Positions 1-9,166 of a DNA stretch of 64,000 bases are shown piece after piece. Under the pieces are notes generated by a model, which saw nothing but the letters and a program-made list of their open reading frames with translations, had not been told where the DNA came from and made no database searches. Every line of letters begins with the position of its first letter. The first letter of the stretch is position 1. Source of the DNA: Clostridium saccharoperbutylacetonicum N1-4(HMT) (GTDB lineage: Bacteria > Bacillota > Clostridia > Clostridiales > Clostridiaceae); NCBI RefSeq assembly GCF_000340885.1, contig NC_020291.1:1239001-1303000 (forward strand). Direction: 5' to 3'. The position numbers and the translations under genes are program-made.

Positions 1-704
1 GAAAAATTTGAAAAGTTATGTCTTAAGTTCTTATTATTTAAATTAAATTTAAATTTGTTAATAATAGATTCAAAAGTTCTAATTTTATCTATAGTTCGAC
101 CTTTTGATAAACCAAATAAGAATGGTGGTTTATCAAATAAAAAATTTACTGGTACAAATTGAAAACTATAAAATAATTTATCAAATTGCACTAAAGAAGC
201 TATTGTTAAAGTAAAATCAATAATTAAATAAATAATAACGACTGAAATAAATATTTCACCTGATGATTTTGGTATAAGATCAATAATATTTTCAACAATA
301 GGATGGATTATATAAATTATTAAAAGTTCTCCTATACCCCATAGTAATGAATATGGTAAACAAACTCTTCCATGGAGATTAAGAGGATCATCAGTATAAT
401 CCCACCATTTTGTCTTGAAAGTTTTTTCTAAAAACATTCCGGTAAAATATTCTAAAACAGTTGTAAAAACAGATGCTAATAAAAATAATAAGATTATATT
501 ATCTTTATAGCCATCAAAAAAAGTCACAAGTGATACAACACCAAATCCATATATTGGACAAAAAGGGCCGTATAAAAATCCTCTATTAACAAATCTTCGT
601 TCATTTTTAAAATAATATAAAACCTCAAGGCACCAGCCAGCAAAAGAATAAACTACAAAATAATATATTAGATTGTAGAGGTTAAAATTTAACATTGTGT
701 GCAA
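1..704 (-). CDS. CmpB-type membrane protein (putative ABC transporter permease), C-terminus cut by the window
   Basis: The minus strand is open from about 704 to the left edge, so the stop lies outside the window. The protein is very hydrophobic. It starts LNFNLYNLIYYFVVYSFAGW, followed by CLEVLYYF, RGFLYGPFCPIYGFG, and a loop KTKWWDYTDDPLNLHGRVCLPYSLLWG. This pattern (YSFxGWxxE, NRGFLxGPxxPIYGxG, WDYSxxPxNxxGRICLxxSxxWG) is typical of the putative ABC transporter permease CmpB family (PF06541, formerly DUF1113). Despite the family name its transport role is unproven. An in-frame TTG at 704-702 lies 11 nt after GGAGG and fits better than the ATG at 695-693, which is about 20 nt away; the two differ by three residues. 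The function is inferred from family pattern only. Confidence 0.8.
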   Translation of the reverse strand, partial: MHTMLNFNLYNLIYYFVVYSFAGWCLEVLYYFKNERRFVNRGFLYGPFCPIYGFGVVSLVTFFDGYKDNIILLFLLASVFTTVLEYFTGMFLEKTFKTKWWDYTDDPLNLHGRVCLPYSLLWGIGELLIIYIIHPIVENIIDLIPKSSGEIFISVVIIYLIIDFTLTIASLVQFDKLFYSFQFVPVNFLFDKPPFLFGLSKGRTIDKIRTFESIINKFKFNLNNKNLRHNFSNF

Positions 705-847
705 GGATATACTTCCCTCCCATAAATATAATCTGCGTTATTAATTTATTATATTATATATCAAAAATTAATGGAATAACATTAATTTTACATTAAAAAT
801 TTCTTATTAAATAATTAAAGAATTCTTAATGTAAAAAAATTGATATA

Positions 848-1045
848 TTAATAAACTCTCTCTTTAGCAAAAAAGGAAATAGAATATATACTAGCAAGAC
901 CAACTAAACAATAAATAATTCTTGATAATGCTGAAAAGCTTCCAAAAAGAAAGTCAACTAAATTAAATTGAAAAAAGCCAATTAGTCCCCAATTTATGCC
1001 ACCAATAATAATTAAAATAAGTGAAATAGCATTTAATATTTTCAT
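848..1045 (-). CDS. DUF378 family small membrane protein
   Basis: This 65-residue protein has two hydrophobic segments (about residues 4-22 and 37-58). The N-terminal motif LILIIIGGINWGLIGFF followed by NLVDFLFG is the signature of the DUF378/YuzA family (PF04070), small inner-membrane proteins of unknown function. A GGAG ribosome binding site lies 11 nt before the ATG. It sits alone between the CmpB-type gene and an Lrp-type regulator on the same strand. A perfect 14-bp palindrome (TACTAATATTAGTA, 1068-1081) lies just upstream and could be an operator. Confidence 0.85.
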   Translation of the reverse strand: MKILNAISLILIIIGGINWGLIGFFQFNLVDFLFGSFSALSRIIYCLVGLASIYSISFFAKERVY

Positions 1046-1121
1046 AAAAACACACTCCTTTATGTAGTACTAATATTAGTATCCATAAAAAATATATTTT
1101 TATTCATAAATTACGCAATTT

Positions 1122-1589
1122 CTATAAAGAAATATTTCTATCAATAGGTTGAGATAATGAAAGGAATGTGTCGGTTCTTTGTACACCATCAATGTTATTT
1201 ATTTTGTTAAGTAGTACATCTTGCAAATCAGTAATGTTAGTACATACTATTTTAGCAAACATCGAATAGTTACCTGTAGTCAGATGTAATTCAACAACTT
1301 CATTTATTTTTGACATTTTGTCAAATACTGAATTAAAAGAAGACGTTTTATCGACATATATTCCAACAAGACAACATACATCGTATCCTAATTTAGGTAA
1401 ATCTAATATTATTCTAGAACCTTTTATAATACCCATGTCTTCCATCTTTTTCATTCTGACATGAATAGTACCTCCACTAACATGGCATATACGTGCTATC
1501 TCTAAATATGGAGTTCTGCAATCTTTAATTAATAAATCAAGTATTTGTAAATCTAATTCATCTAAATTGTTATTTGGGACTAAAGTCAT
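1122..1589 (-). CDS. Lrp/AsnC family transcriptional regulator
   Basis: The protein has 155 residues, the usual Lrp/AsnC length. Residues about 10-60 form the DNA-binding helix-turn-helix (LDLQILDLLIKDCRTPYLEI, then VSGGTIHVRMKKMEDMGII). Residues about 70-150 form the RAM/ligand-binding domain, with the typical HLTTGNYSMFAKIVC strand and DTFLSLS at the end. Members bind amino acids as octamers and act as feast/famine regulators. The effector and targets cannot be told from the sequence, and no amino-acid gene is adjacent. GAGGTGAT is well placed before the ATG. Confidence 0.9.
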   Translation of the reverse strand: MTLVPNNNLDELDLQILDLLIKDCRTPYLEIARICHVSGGTIHVRMKKMEDMGIIKGSRIILDLPKLGYDVCCLVGIYVDKTSSFNSVFDKMSKINEVVELHLTTGNYSMFAKIVCTNITDLQDVLLNKINNIDGVQRTDTFLSLSQPIDRNISL

Positions 1590-1780
1590 AATATCACCTC
1601 ATATTATTTATATACTATACTTTTTTATATTTTATCAAATTTATTAGAGAATTTAAAGATAAAACTATAAAACTGTAAAAATAAATTTTATTATATTGCT
1701 ATTTTAATAAAATTTGATGGGATTAAGTATTATTATATATAAAAAAAATAATTTGGTGTAAAAATAAATAACATAAGTGC

Positions 1781-1809
1781 TTGATAATAATTTATATATA
1801 AATTATTAT
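1781..1809 (+). promoter_or_regulatory. Promoter inside a perfect 26-bp palindrome
   Basis: TTGATA (1781-1786), 17 nt, then TATTAT (1804-1809) forms a SigA-like promoter for the gene at 1847. Positions 1784-1809 are a perfect all-A/T palindrome, so a symmetric operator covers the region from the -35 to the -10 hexamer. That a regulator binds it is an inference. Confidence 0.5.
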
Positions 1810-1846
1810 AACCATATAGACTATATTTAGGAGGATATGTTACGAG

Positions 1847-2167
1847 ATGAATACTTTAACAACCATTCTTATGTTTGCAGCAATATTATTAGTAATACTA
1901 GCTGTTAATGCATTATGTAAAAAATATATATTTACTAAAATACGCGTAAATAAGTGGATTCCATTAGGGATAGCAATAGTTTTTTTTGTAATCCAAATGT
2001 TTGTAGGTAATTCCAATTTGTATATTTCAAGTGCATTATCAATTTTTACAGTATTATTTTTCTTATGGTTTATGGATATAATTCAAACTGGTGGACCTAG
2101 AAAGAAAGAAAAGCAAATTGCGATTAGACCAAAAGCTAAGCCAAATAGAGTTAAAAAAAATAAGTAA
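1847..2167 (+). CDS. Small membrane protein with basic C-terminal tail, unknown
   Basis: I do not recognise this 106-residue protein. It has three or four hydrophobic segments (about residues 4-23, 39-53, 58-79), the last ending in FLWFMDI. They are followed by a highly basic cytoplasmic tail of about 25 residues rich in Lys and Arg (GGPRKKEKQ to KPNRVKKNK). It has a strong GGAGG site and its own promoter and terminator, so it appears monocistronic. A tail of this kind often contacts the membrane surface or nucleic acid, but nothing here shows a function. Confidence 0.75.
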   Translation: MNTLTTILMFAAILLVILAVNALCKKYIFTKIRVNKWIPLGIAIVFFVIQMFVGNSNLYISSALSIFTVLFFLWFMDIIQTGGPRKKEKQIAIRPKAKPNRVKKNK

Positions 2168-2188
2168 AATTATGTGTATTATTATGAT

Positions 2189-2235
2189 AGTCAATAACTT
2201 TAAGATAGTGAATTTTAAAGTTATTGACTATTTTA
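2189..2235. terminator. Rho-independent terminator
   Basis: A perfect 15-bp inverted repeat (2189-2203 with 2215-2229), rich in A/T, is followed by TATTTTAT. It lies between two converging genes and may serve both. Confidence 0.7.
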
Positions 2236-2297
2236 TAGTATAAAAAATTATAGAATTACGAGGGTATAGATTGAATTATTCATAGATAAGAGTGATT

Positions 2298-3308
2298 TTA
2301 TTTTCTAAAAATTGGAGAACTGATAGCAATCTTATGGTTATCTAGTGTTATTCTTATAAGATACCAAGTCTCATTTGGGAGAGCATCATGATAATATAAA
2401 TACCTTACTTTGTTTAAATTTAAATCTGTTATCTTTTTTATTATACTTCCTCCAACAGTGATAATATCTATTTCTAATATTTTATGGAGATAATCTTGAG
2501 CAAAAATTAAGAAATGTAAGTTATGATCTTCTATTGGAATTATATCACCCATAAAATTATTATTTATTGTAAAATACATAGTCAAGGTTCTAGATTCGGT
2601 TGAATATGTATGGCGATTCCTAAATGCATTAACTAATGAAGGAAGTGTTAGTTCTTTGGCAATTAAGCAAGTTAAATTTTCTTCATCACCGAAATTTAAT
2701 TGGTGATTGTCTTGCCCGTTTATGGCGCCTAATTTCCAATTGTTATCAAGCAAATGATAGTAGTATTTTTCGTATCTTATATACTTGTTTGGTGCTGATC
2801 CATTTCCAACTTCAATTGAGGTTATTATTTTATTTACAACTTCATTATATTCTAAATTCTCTATGGTTTTATGGGGATGGTTAATTGAAATGAAGGCATT
2901 CGGATTGTTAAGCATCCAAAGTACTAATAATTGTATATTATTAACTGTACCTGTAAAAAATCTATTTGAATTTATTATATTAATGTCTCCGAAAGGGTTG
3001 GTTTTACTTTCAAATCCAATTACTGCTAAAAAGTTTTCATGTTTTTTATTATAACGTGTTGCTAAATAATTAGCTGCATCCCATTTACTTATTTCATGGT
3101 CTCTTAATCGTACATTTTTGGTTAAATAATTATTATGGTCAGTTAGTATTAAAAAATGGAGGCCATTATTTCGAGCGTAGTTAAAAGCTTCAATAGGGGT
3201 TCCGTGACCTGTTGAAAAACCACAATGAGCATGAGGAATTCCATAATAAAAGTTAAATTCATCTATATTAAAATTATTTTCAGATGATTTCTTTCTACCC
3301 AATATCAT
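2298..3308 (-). CDS. PHP-domain metal-dependent hydrolase
   Basis: This 336-residue protein begins with a PHP domain. Motif I is YGIPHAHCGFSTGHG (about residues 22-36), the LTDHNNY motif lies at about 56-62, GFES near residue 98, INHPH near residue 143, and INGQDNH near residue 197. These supply the His/Asp/Glu metal ligands of the PHP phosphoesterase superfamily, in an arrangement like CehA/McbA-type metallohydrolases. The last 100 residues look like a beta-sandwich accessory domain. The substrate is unknown. The AGGAG site is only 2 nt from the ATG, so the in-frame TTG at 3302, spaced 8 nt, may be the true start. Confidence 0.8.
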   Translation of the reverse strand: MILGRKKSSENNFNIDEFNFYYGIPHAHCGFSTGHGTPIEAFNYARNNGLHFLILTDHNNYLTKNVRLRDHEISKWDAANYLATRYNKKHENFLAVIGFESKTNPFGDINIINSNRFFTGTVNNIQLLVLWMLNNPNAFISINHPHKTIENLEYNEVVNKIITSIEVGNGSAPNKYIRYEKYYYHLLDNNWKLGAINGQDNHQLNFGDEENLTCLIAKELTLPSLVNAFRNRHTYSTESRTLTMYFTINNNFMGDIIPIEDHNLHFLIFAQDYLHKILEIDIITVGGSIIKKITDLNLNKVRYLYYHDALPNETWYLIRITLDNHKIAISSPIFRK

Positions 3309-3511
3309 AACTCCTAAAAATTATTTATAATATATATATATTGCAAATATCAAATAACAATTCATAAATATAAATCATGGAATAAAATAGTTATTTGATT
3401 ATAATGGAAAAATTAAATAAGGTTAATGATCAGTGACAAATGAAAATTGATATAATGACAATAACTTAATGAAATGTTAAAATAGCTTTAGGAATTGATG
3501 AGGTGGTAACA

Positions 3512-4018
3512 ATGATAAAAAAATTTAAAGGAAAAAAGCCTAATTTAGCTAGTGAAGTTTATGTTGCAGAAACAGCGGTAATTATTGGAGATGTAACTCT
3601 TGAAAGAAATGTAAACATTTGGTTTGGGGCTGTACTTAGAGGTGATGCAGCTTCAATAACTATAGGAGAAAACACTAATATTCAGGATAATTGTGTAGTA
3701 CATGTTGATTTTGACAATAATGTAGTTATAGGAAATGGATGTACTATAGGACATAATGCAATAATACATGGTTGTAGTATAAAAGATAATGTTTTAGTTG
3801 GAATGGGAGCTATAATATTAAACGGTGCAAAAATAGGAAATGATACTATCATAGGAGCGGGAACTTTGATAACTCAAAATAAAGAATTTGAAGATGGAGT
3901 TTTAATTTTGGGTAATCCTGGAAAGGTGATAAGAAAATTAACAGAAGAAGAAATTGAGGAAAACAGAAAGTCGTGTAAAAATTACATCGATGCTAGTAAA
4001 GAATATAAATTAGATTAA
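3512..4018 (+). CDS. Gamma-class carbonic anhydrase family protein
   Basis: The protein has 168 residues, the usual length of the gamma carbonic anhydrase/YrdA/PaaY group. It is made of left-handed beta-helix hexapeptide repeats: GDVTLERNVNIWFGAVLRGD, NIQDNCVVHVD, IGNGCTIGHNAIIHGC and so on. The three zinc-binding histidines expected for the family are present in VHVD, GHNAIIHGC. The ATG at 3512 is preferred over an upstream GTG at 3503 because AGGTGG (3501-3506) is the ribosome binding site and overlaps that GTG. It is followed directly by the S1-domain gene, probably in one transcript. Real carbonic anhydrase activity is not certain for bacterial members. Confidence 0.88.
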   Translation: MIKKFKGKKPNLASEVYVAETAVIIGDVTLERNVNIWFGAVLRGDAASITIGENTNIQDNCVVHVDFDNNVVIGNGCTIGHNAIIHGCSIKDNVLVGMGAIILNGAKIGNDTIIGAGTLITQNKEFEDGVLILGNPGKVIRKLTEEEIEENRKSCKNYIDASKEYKLD

Positions 4019-4032
4019 TGGAGGAAACAAAG

Positions 4033-4869
4033 ATGATAGCAGTAGGACAATATTGCAATTTAAAAGTTAGTAAAAAAGTAGATTTCGGGTATTATCTTGA
4101 AGATAAATTTGGAGACGAAGTACTGCTCCCTAATAGTGCTGCAAAAGGGCATGAAATAAAAGAAGGCGATAAGTTAGAAGTGTTTGTTTATAGAGATTCA
4201 CAGGATAGATTAATTTCTACTTTAAAAAAGCCACTTTTAACAGTAGGGGAAATTGCTTACTTAGAAGTTGTTAGCCAAAATAATATCGGAGCTTTTGTAA
4301 ATTTTGGACTTGAGAGAGATTTGTTTGTTCCATTAAAAGAACAAGGTTTTAAGCTTAAAGAAGGAAAAAAATATTTATTCTATATGTATGTAGATAAAAC
4401 TGATAGATTGGCAGCAACTACAAGAATAGATCAATATCTAGCTCTTGCAGAAGAAGGAAAATACAAGGTTTCAGATGAGGTAAATGCTATTGTTTATGAT
4501 ACATGTGAAAATGGAACTTTAAATGTTGCAATAGATGGTGAATATAGAGGGTTGATACTGGCTAATGAACATTTTGATTATATATATCCAGGTCAAGAAA
4601 TTAAGGCAAGAATTAAAAAGATTTATGAAGATGGTACTATTGGAGTAACAACTAGAAAGAAGAGATTAGAGGCAAGAAGTGAATTAAGTGAGGAAATCCT
4701 TAAATATTTAAGAGAAAATGGAGGCTTTATGCCATTTAATGACAAGTCCTCTCCTGAAGACATAAAAAAGCAATTTAATACAAGCAAGAATTACTTTAAG
4801 ATGACTTTAGGCGGATTAATGAAGGAGAAATTAATTACTCAAGATAAAGAAGGAACAAAACTTTTATAA
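4033..4869 (+). CDS. cvfB: CvfB/YitL-like S1 RNA-binding protein
   Basis: The protein has 278 residues with two or three S1-like OB folds (about residues 1-60, 65-130 and 145-215) and a winged-helix domain at the C-terminus (about 220-278, with PEDIKKQFNTSKNYFKMTLG). This is the arrangement of S. aureus CvfB and B. subtilis YitL, RNA-binding proteins linked to virulence control in staphylococci. The previous stop overlaps an ATG at 4018, but GGAGG at 4020-4024 points to the ATG at 4033. It is likely cotranscribed with the carbonic anhydrase-like gene. The role in this host is inferred from the family. Confidence 0.87.
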   Translation: MIAVGQYCNLKVSKKVDFGYYLEDKFGDEVLLPNSAAKGHEIKEGDKLEVFVYRDSQDRLISTLKKPLLTVGEIAYLEVVSQNNIGAFVNFGLERDLFVPLKEQGFKLKEGKKYLFYMYVDKTDRLAATTRIDQYLALAEEGKYKVSDEVNAIVYDTCENGTLNVAIDGEYRGLILANEHFDYIYPGQEIKARIKKIYEDGTIGVTTRKKRLEARSELSEEILKYLRENGGFMPFNDKSSPEDIKKQFNTSKNYFKMTLGGLMKEKLITQDKEGTKLL

Positions 4870-4881
4870 AATAAGAGTTAG

Positions 4882-4930
4882 AAATAGAAAGTGACGAGTT
4901 TCGGAATTTAACTCGTCACTTTCTATTTTC
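4882..4930. terminator. Bidirectional terminator
   Basis: A perfect 19-bp stem (4882-4900 with 4910-4928) with a 9-nt loop lies between convergent genes, ending in TATTTTC on one strand and A/T-rich on the other. Confidence 0.88.
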
Positions 4931-4943
4931 AATATTATAATTA

Positions 4944-6359
4944 TTATTGTACATCTTTTGATATTCGCGTTCTGAATAATAAGTTTTTTAGCGCTTTCCA
5001 ATTGAAAGGTATTAATGGATAAAAATATTTATCACCAGCTATTGTTTTAGTACTACCCATTACAAATAATATTAATGCTATACCGGCGATAAAGCCCCAG
5101 AAGCCGAAAAAGCCACTAAGGACCAATAAAATCATTCTTGCAAACTTTAAAGCAAAGTTCATTTCAATACTAGGTTGTGTGAAGTCTCCCAGTGTTACTA
5201 TAGACATATATAATATTGATTGTGGAATAAACCAGCCTGTTTTTATTGCGTATTCACCAAGAATCAAACCTCCAATTAAAGACATTGCACTGCCAAGAGG
5301 ACTTGGTGTGTTCAATCCTGCTAATTTTAAAACATCTACAGCAAATTCTAAGAGTATAAATTGATATAATATAGGTATAGCAAAGTAATCTTGAGGTTTT
5401 AGAAAATCAAAAAAAGATGGAAGAAATATATTTCCATTGACAAAAAGTAAATAAGATGGAGTTATTAATATAGTTGCAAGCATTACTAAATTACGTATAA
5501 TTCTTAAATAGTTTCCGGTAAATAATGGAAAATAATAATCGTTTATATCTTGTAAAAAATCAAAAATTCCAGTTGGAAGAATTATAATATTTGGAGAATT
5601 ATCTACAATAATTATAATTTTACCTTCAACTATATGTGCTGAGGCAACATCAGGCCGTTCCGTATATCTTACCTTTGGAAGAGGATTTAACCAATTTTTT
5701 CTGCACATAACATCAATTAAACTTTGATCGGAAAGTGTTAAGGCTTTTATATCCACTTTTGATAAACTATTAACTATTAAATCATGTACCCTAGGATCTG
5801 CAACTCCATCTATGTATGCAAGACAAACGTCTGTCTTTGATACATCACCTATTTGATGTATTTCAAAAACTAATCTAGGATCTCTAATCCTTCTTCTTAT
5901 AAAACCAGCATTAAACACTAATTTTTCAATAAAGCCGTCTCTTCCACCGCGTAAAGTTTTTTCTTTTTCTGGTTTTGATGAATCAGAACCTGGATAAGTA
6001 CGCAAATCTAGAAGTATAAAGGCATCATAACCATCTATGCACATTATAGTTTGGCCGGTTAATAATGCTAAAATAATTTTGTCCAAATTACTTTCACTTT
6101 TAACAGATACATGATGAACTTGATTATTTATAAAATCATTTATAGTCTTATAAGAGTTCATAGTTTCAGGAGGGATTTTAAAAAAAGATTTTAGTATATC
6201 TTGCATGATAGCATCTTTAATAAATCCATTTAAAAAATACAAAACAGCATTCTTTCCACCCACTACAAATGGACGTTCAACAATATCAAAAGTTTTATCA
6301 ATTGCCAAATGTGAATGGATTAACTGTATATTATCTTGGTAATTGGCTGTGACATTCAA
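4944..6359 (-). CDS. GerA-type spore germination protein (germinant receptor A subunit)
   Basis: The protein has 471 residues, the usual size of GerAA/GerBA/GerKA. The N-terminal soluble half contains the family signatures VVGGKNAVLYFLNGFIKD, LRTYPGSDSSKPEKEKTLRGGRDGF and NAGFIRRRIRDPRL. The C-terminal half has about five or six membrane helices, with TPSPLGSAMSLIGGLILGE and GDFTQPSIE motifs. A subunits sit in the spore inner membrane with B and C subunits and sense germinants. No B- or C-subunit gene is adjacent, so this is an orphan. The start is TTG with AAGG upstream; the nearby ATG at 6355 is out of frame. A SigG-like promoter precedes it. Confidence 0.93.
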   Translation of the reverse strand: MNVTANYQDNIQLIHSHLAIDKTFDIVERPFVVGGKNAVLYFLNGFIKDAIMQDILKSFFKIPPETMNSYKTINDFINNQVHHVSVKSESNLDKIILALLTGQTIMCIDGYDAFILLDLRTYPGSDSSKPEKEKTLRGGRDGFIEKLVFNAGFIRRRIRDPRLVFEIHQIGDVSKTDVCLAYIDGVADPRVHDLIVNSLSKVDIKALTLSDQSLIDVMCRKNWLNPLPKVRYTERPDVASAHIVEGKIIIIVDNSPNIIILPTGIFDFLQDINDYYFPLFTGNYLRIIRNLVMLATILITPSYLLFVNGNIFLPSFFDFLKPQDYFAIPILYQFILLEFAVDVLKLAGLNTPSPLGSAMSLIGGLILGEYAIKTGWFIPQSILYMSIVTLGDFTQPSIEMNFALKFARMILLVLSGFFGFWGFIAGIALILFVMGSTKTIAGDKYFYPLIPFNWKALKNLLFRTRISKDVQ

Positions 6360-6399
6360 TTTATCTTACCTTCTCTCTTTTATGAAATTATCATATTCG

Positions 6400-6428
6400 T
6401 AGTATGTGATATATAAAGAATTGTATTC
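6400..6428 (-). promoter_or_regulatory. Candidate SigG promoter of the gerA-type gene
   Basis: On the minus strand GAATA (6428-6424), a 17-nt spacer, then CATACTA (6406-6400) matches the forespore SigG pattern (GnATR, about 17-18 nt, CATnnTA). It lies about 40 nt before the TTG start. Known gerA operons use SigG, which supports the call. Confidence 0.55.
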
Positions 6429-6519
6429 ATATTTCTTTTGGAATTTAAATAAGAGTTTTGCACAAGATACATATTGGGTCATATTTTATAAGTATGAATA
6501 CTTTTGGAAGGTGAAATAA

Positions 6520-8364
6520 ATGTGTGGTATAGCTGGATTAGTAAATTTTAAAGAAAATATAATTAATGAGACAGATATATTGAAAAGTATGGTAAAAACA
6601 TTAGAGAAGAGAGGACCAGATGCAAAAGGCTATTATATTTCTCCTAATGTTTTGTTGGGGCATAGAAGATTGATTGTAGTTGATCCTGAAGGTGGAACAC
6701 AACCGATGACTAAAATATTTGAAGGAAGAAAATATACAGTAATTTATAATGGTGAGTTATACAATACTGAAGATTTGCGAAAAGAATTGAAAGTACAGGG
6801 GTTTAGTTTTAATTCTTATTCTGATACAGAAGTACTTCTTACTGCCTACATTTGTTGGGGAAAAGACTGTATTAATAAGTTAATTGGCATTTTTGCCTTT
6901 GGAATTTTTGACGAGGATAAAAATGAAGTTTTTTTAGCTAGAGATCAAATGGGAGTTAAACCGTTGTTTTATACTATGCATAATAATACTCTTGTTTTTG
7001 GTTCAGAAATAAAAACAATTTTAGCAAATCCAAGAATTAAAAGAGAAATTGATATGCAAGGATTGACAGAAATTTTTGGCCTTGGACCAGCTACTATTCC
7101 TGGAAGTGCAGTATATAAAAATATTAAAGAAATAGCTCCTGCAAATTGTCTTTTGATTACTAGAGATAATAATGTTAAGGTTTGGGAGTATTGGAGTGTT
7201 AAGGCAGAAGAGTTTAAAGAAACACCAGAAGAAGCTATAGAGCATACAAGAGAATTATTAATTGATGCAATAAATAGACAATTGGTAGGAGATGTACCAC
7301 TTTGTACATTTTTATCAGGTGGTTTAGATTCATCTGCAATTTCAGCAATTGCAGCTAAAGAGTTTGAAAAGAAGGGTAAAAAGCTAACAACTTATTCAAT
7401 TGATTATGAAGATAATGATAAGTATTTTAAGGCATCATTATTTCAACCTACCTCGGATGAATTTTATGCAGAAATGATGGCAAAATTTATTAACAGTGAT
7501 CATAGAAAAGTGGTTTTAAATCATTCAGATCTAGCTTCAGCGCTTAGGGATGCAGTTATAGCAAGAGATTTGCCTGGTATGGCAGATATTGATTCTTCAC
7601 TATTATTATTTTGCAGGGAAATACGTAAAGATTTTGTAGTAGGTCTCTCAGGGGAATGTGCAGATGAAATTTTTGGTGGATATCCATGGTTTACTAGAGA
7701 TGAAATGTTTTACTTAGATACTTTTCCTTGGGCAAGATTTGTAAATGATAGGAAAGCTATAGTAAATAAAGAATTAAAAAATATGAAGCTTGAAGAATTA
7801 GTAAGAGCTCAATATGAAAAATCATTGAGCAAAGTACCTCATCTTGATAATGAAAGTAAAAGAGATTATAGGATGAAGGAGATATCATATTTAAATTTAA
7901 AATGGTTTATGGTAAATCTTCTTAATAGAAAAGATAGGGTAAGTATGGGAAATAGTTTAGAAGTAAGAGTACCTTTTGCAGATATAAGATTAGTTCAATA
8001 TGCTTTTAATTTACCAGCGGAAATAAAATTGTATAAAGGCAGAGAGAAAGGATTACTACGTGCTGCTCTTGAAGGAATACTACCAGAGGAAATTATATAT
8101 AGAAAGAAGAGTCCGTATCCAAAGACTCATAATCCAATATATACTGATATAGTATGCAAAATGATGACTGAAATTTTAAATAAAAAATCATCACCAATTC
8201 ATGCTATCATCGATGAAAAAGTAGTGAGAGAAATAATAGAAACGCGTGGGGCGTCTTATAAAGTACCATGGTATGGACAGTTAATGACAGGACCACAATT
8301 ACTTGCATATTTAATTCAAGTAAATATATGGCTTGAGGAATATAAGGTTAATTTGTTGATTTAA
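6520..8364 (+). CDS. asnB: Asparagine synthase, glutamine-hydrolysing
   Basis: The 614-residue protein starts MCGIAGLV, so Cys2 becomes the N-terminal nucleophile of a class II glutamine amidotransferase domain (about residues 1-200). It has the usual RRL, NGELYN and SDTE glutamine-site motifs. The asparagine synthetase domain follows, with the PP-loop LSGGLDSS at about residue 265. The enzyme makes asparagine from aspartate, glutamine and ATP. GGAAGGTG precedes the ATG. The gene is flanked by opposing genes and is monocistronic. No T-box leader was seen, only a weak promoter-like TTGCAC at 6458. Confidence 0.96.
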   Translation: MCGIAGLVNFKENIINETDILKSMVKTLEKRGPDAKGYYISPNVLLGHRRLIVVDPEGGTQPMTKIFEGRKYTVIYNGELYNTEDLRKELKVQGFSFNSYSDTEVLLTAYICWGKDCINKLIGIFAFGIFDEDKNEVFLARDQMGVKPLFYTMHNNTLVFGSEIKTILANPRIKREIDMQGLTEIFGLGPATIPGSAVYKNIKEIAPANCLLITRDNNVKVWEYWSVKAEEFKETPEEAIEHTRELLIDAINRQLVGDVPLCTFLSGGLDSSAISAIAAKEFEKKGKKLTTYSIDYEDNDKYFKASLFQPTSDEFYAEMMAKFINSDHRKVVLNHSDLASALRDAVIARDLPGMADIDSSLLLFCREIRKDFVVGLSGECADEIFGGYPWFTRDEMFYLDTFPWARFVNDRKAIVNKELKNMKLEELVRAQYEKSLSKVPHLDNESKRDYRMKEISYLNLKWFMVNLLNRKDRVSMGNSLEVRVPFADIRLVQYAFNLPAEIKLYKGREKGLLRAALEGILPEEIIYRKKSPYPKTHNPIYTDIVCKMMTEILNKKSSPIHAIIDEKVVREIIETRGASYKVPWYGQLMTGPQLLAYLIQVNIWLEEYKVNLLI

Positions 8365-8390
8365 GTATACAAATTAATGATAAAACAAAA

Positions 8391-8446
8391 AATTAGAGAA
8401 TTTGTGCTTCATAATTACTTGAAATACAAATTCTCTAATTAAAATT
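8391..8446. terminator. Terminator between asnB and the convergent gene
   Basis: A perfect 15-bp stem (8391-8405 with 8426-8440) encloses a 20-nt loop and is preceded and followed by A/T runs. It can act in both directions. Confidence 0.75.
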
Positions 8447-8452
8447 ACTAAA

Positions 8453-8755
8453 CTAATTGTATTTGAATTTTATTGATATTTCTTTGATTTCACCTTGAGA
8501 ATTCTTTCTAATTGTGAATTGTCTAACATCTTTAAGATCATTTTCCAATTGGTAATTTAGTTCTGTAATAGTAGCTTTAGCTTTTTTAGTTAAACCACCA
8601 TCTTCGATAATTTCAAATCTAGTCTTTCTACAAGTTGTTTCTTCATTCTTATCATCAAGAATTACATAATATTCAGGTGCTTCCTCTATTACAATATACT
8701 CTTTGCTTAGAGTAAGTGTTGAACAAAGATTATTATCTATACATTTTACTATCAT
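8453..8755 (-). CDS. Hypothetical protein, possible SH3-like fold
   Basis: I do not recognise a named family for this 100-residue protein. Residues 1-55 read as alternating beta strands (MIVKCIDN, LTLSKEYIVIEEAPEYYVILDD, TTCRKTRFEII), a pattern seen in short SH3-like domains of clostridial and phage proteins. The rest is charged. AGGAGG is ideally placed before the ATG and there is a good convergent terminator, which supports a real gene. Confidence 0.75.
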   Translation of the reverse strand: MIVKCIDNNLCSTLTLSKEYIVIEEAPEYYVILDDKNEETTCRKTRFEIIEDGGLTKKAKATITELNYQLENDLKDVRQFTIRKNSQGEIKEISIKFKYN

Positions 8756-9166
8756 GTTTATACCTCCTATAATCCCTTTTATAGATTGATTATAGTATAG
8801 TTATGTATTCGTTTCAACTATAAAATTCTTTATAAAAAAACTTTGGCAATATTCATAAAATTTCATAATTAAAATAGTACAATATTGTAATATAACTAGA
8901 GAAAAAAGTAGAATTTTGATATAATTAATTACATAATATTATGTATGTTGCAATTATTAATGTTTATGCTCAATTATAAATGAATGTTTATTTTATTTGG
9001 AAATCTTTGTATTTTGAAAGAAATACTATTTAATGGTGAAATCATTTCAGGATTTCTTGATTTGAGAAATATAATCTTAATTTATATTAATAATTAACAA
9101 AAGTCTAATTATGTTCGAAATTTGATATATGTTGTAAAATACCTTAGTTAAGAAAGAGGTGAAGAT
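8756..9166. other. 411-bp intergenic region, nothing recognised
   Basis: This A/T-rich stretch separates two divergent genes and must hold both promoters. I saw no convincing RNA structure, repeat or open reading frame with a ribosome binding site. Confidence 0.5.
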
